Below the pieces are notes generated by a model, which saw only the letters and a program-made list of their open reading frames with translations, did no database searches and was not told the origin of the DNA. Below, piece by piece: positions 15,281 to 15,439 of a DNA stretch of 15,439 nt (positions are counted from its first letter, which is position 1; the number at the start of each line of letters is the position of its first letter). This DNA is from Xanthobacteraceae bacterium (GTDB taxonomy: Bacteria; Pseudomonadota; Alphaproteobacteria; Rhizobiales; Xanthobacteraceae). Position numbers and translations under genes: made by a program. The DNA is taken from NCBI GenBank assembly GCA_030648135.1, contig JAUSIF010000301.1, forward strand, positions 1 to 15,439, read 5' to 3'.

Positions 15281-15439
15281 CTTACGACCGGGTGAGGGGC
15301 TTTCGATCGATTGTTTCGCCGGCGGACATCGCATTGTCGAGGAAACATGAGGGTTTTGCAGCCCCAACTCCGCCCGCCGGGGGTCACTAACCGTTAACCA
15401 CAAACATACCGGTCGCAGGGATACTCCAGGCCGTTTCGG

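Larger units (their letters stand above)
14904..15439. other. 536-bp region without a convincing gene (presumed control region)
   Basis: No open frame here has family-like sequence. Small frames exist: a minus-strand TTG-started frame at 15215-15403 (62 residues) and a 16-codon plus-strand frame at 15347-15397 with GAGGAAAC just before its ATG. Neither has enough support to be called a gene, although the latter could be a leader peptide. Base composition changes along the stretch: GC-rich up to about 15200, then AT-richer around 15220-15290, where the palindrome lies. A GTTAAC-containing stretch near 15388-15398 includes TTAACC, a CtrA-like half site, without the second half at the expected spacing. 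Confidence 0.6.

Noticed and set aside
15215..15403. 62-codon minus-strand frame crossing the palindrome
   Set aside because: TTG start without a ribosome site, no recognisable sequence, and it covers the probable regulatory site.

Overview
The window is GC-rich and almost fully coding. It looks like an accessory catabolic region of an alphaproteobacterium, most likely a Bradyrhizobium-like member of the Rhizobiales (Hyphomicrobiales). This placement is by eye, from codon use, solute-binding-protein style and the abundance of ABC importers; no database was consulted. No insertion sequence, CRISPR array, rRNA or intact tRNA was seen.

Layout. At the left edge lies the 3' end of a plus-strand M24 (pita-bread fold) hydrolase (1-324). 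Everything from 341 to 14903 is on the minus strand: fifteen tightly spaced genes, with gaps of 141 bp or less and several overlaps. In transcription order they are: an isochorismatase-family cysteine hydrolase; a complete branched-chain amino acid/aromatic-type ABC importer (binding protein, LivH, LivM, LivG, LivF); an ACMSD-like metal-dependent amidohydrolase/decarboxylase; an aldo/keto reductase; a carboxymuconolactone decarboxylase/AhpD-like protein; a second complete importer of the NMT1/SsuA-TauA type (ATPase, binding protein, two different permeases); an alpha/beta hydrolase resembling 2,6-dihydropseudooxynicotine hydrolase; and a secreted LVIVD-repeat protein. The right end (14904-15439) has no convincing gene. 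It holds the presumed control region, including a perfect 19-bp AT-rich palindrome at 15262-15280 that overlaps a plausible promoter pointing off the right edge.

How it may work together (inference). Two importers bring in one or two small organic solutes. The cytoplasmic enzymes could then cleave an amide bond (isochorismatase family), decarboxylate or hydrolyse an acid (ACMSD family), reduce a carbonyl (AKR) and cut a C-C or ester bond (alpha/beta hydrolase). The family set recalls catabolism of N-containing aromatic or heterocyclic compounds, but no ring hydroxylase, ring-cleavage dioxygenase or regulator is visible, so the substrate stays unknown. The most useful leads are the palindrome with its promoter, the combined two-transporter/enzyme operon, the stem-loop after the Liv-type binding protein, and non-canonical residues at metal or redox positions in the M24 and AhpD-like proteins.
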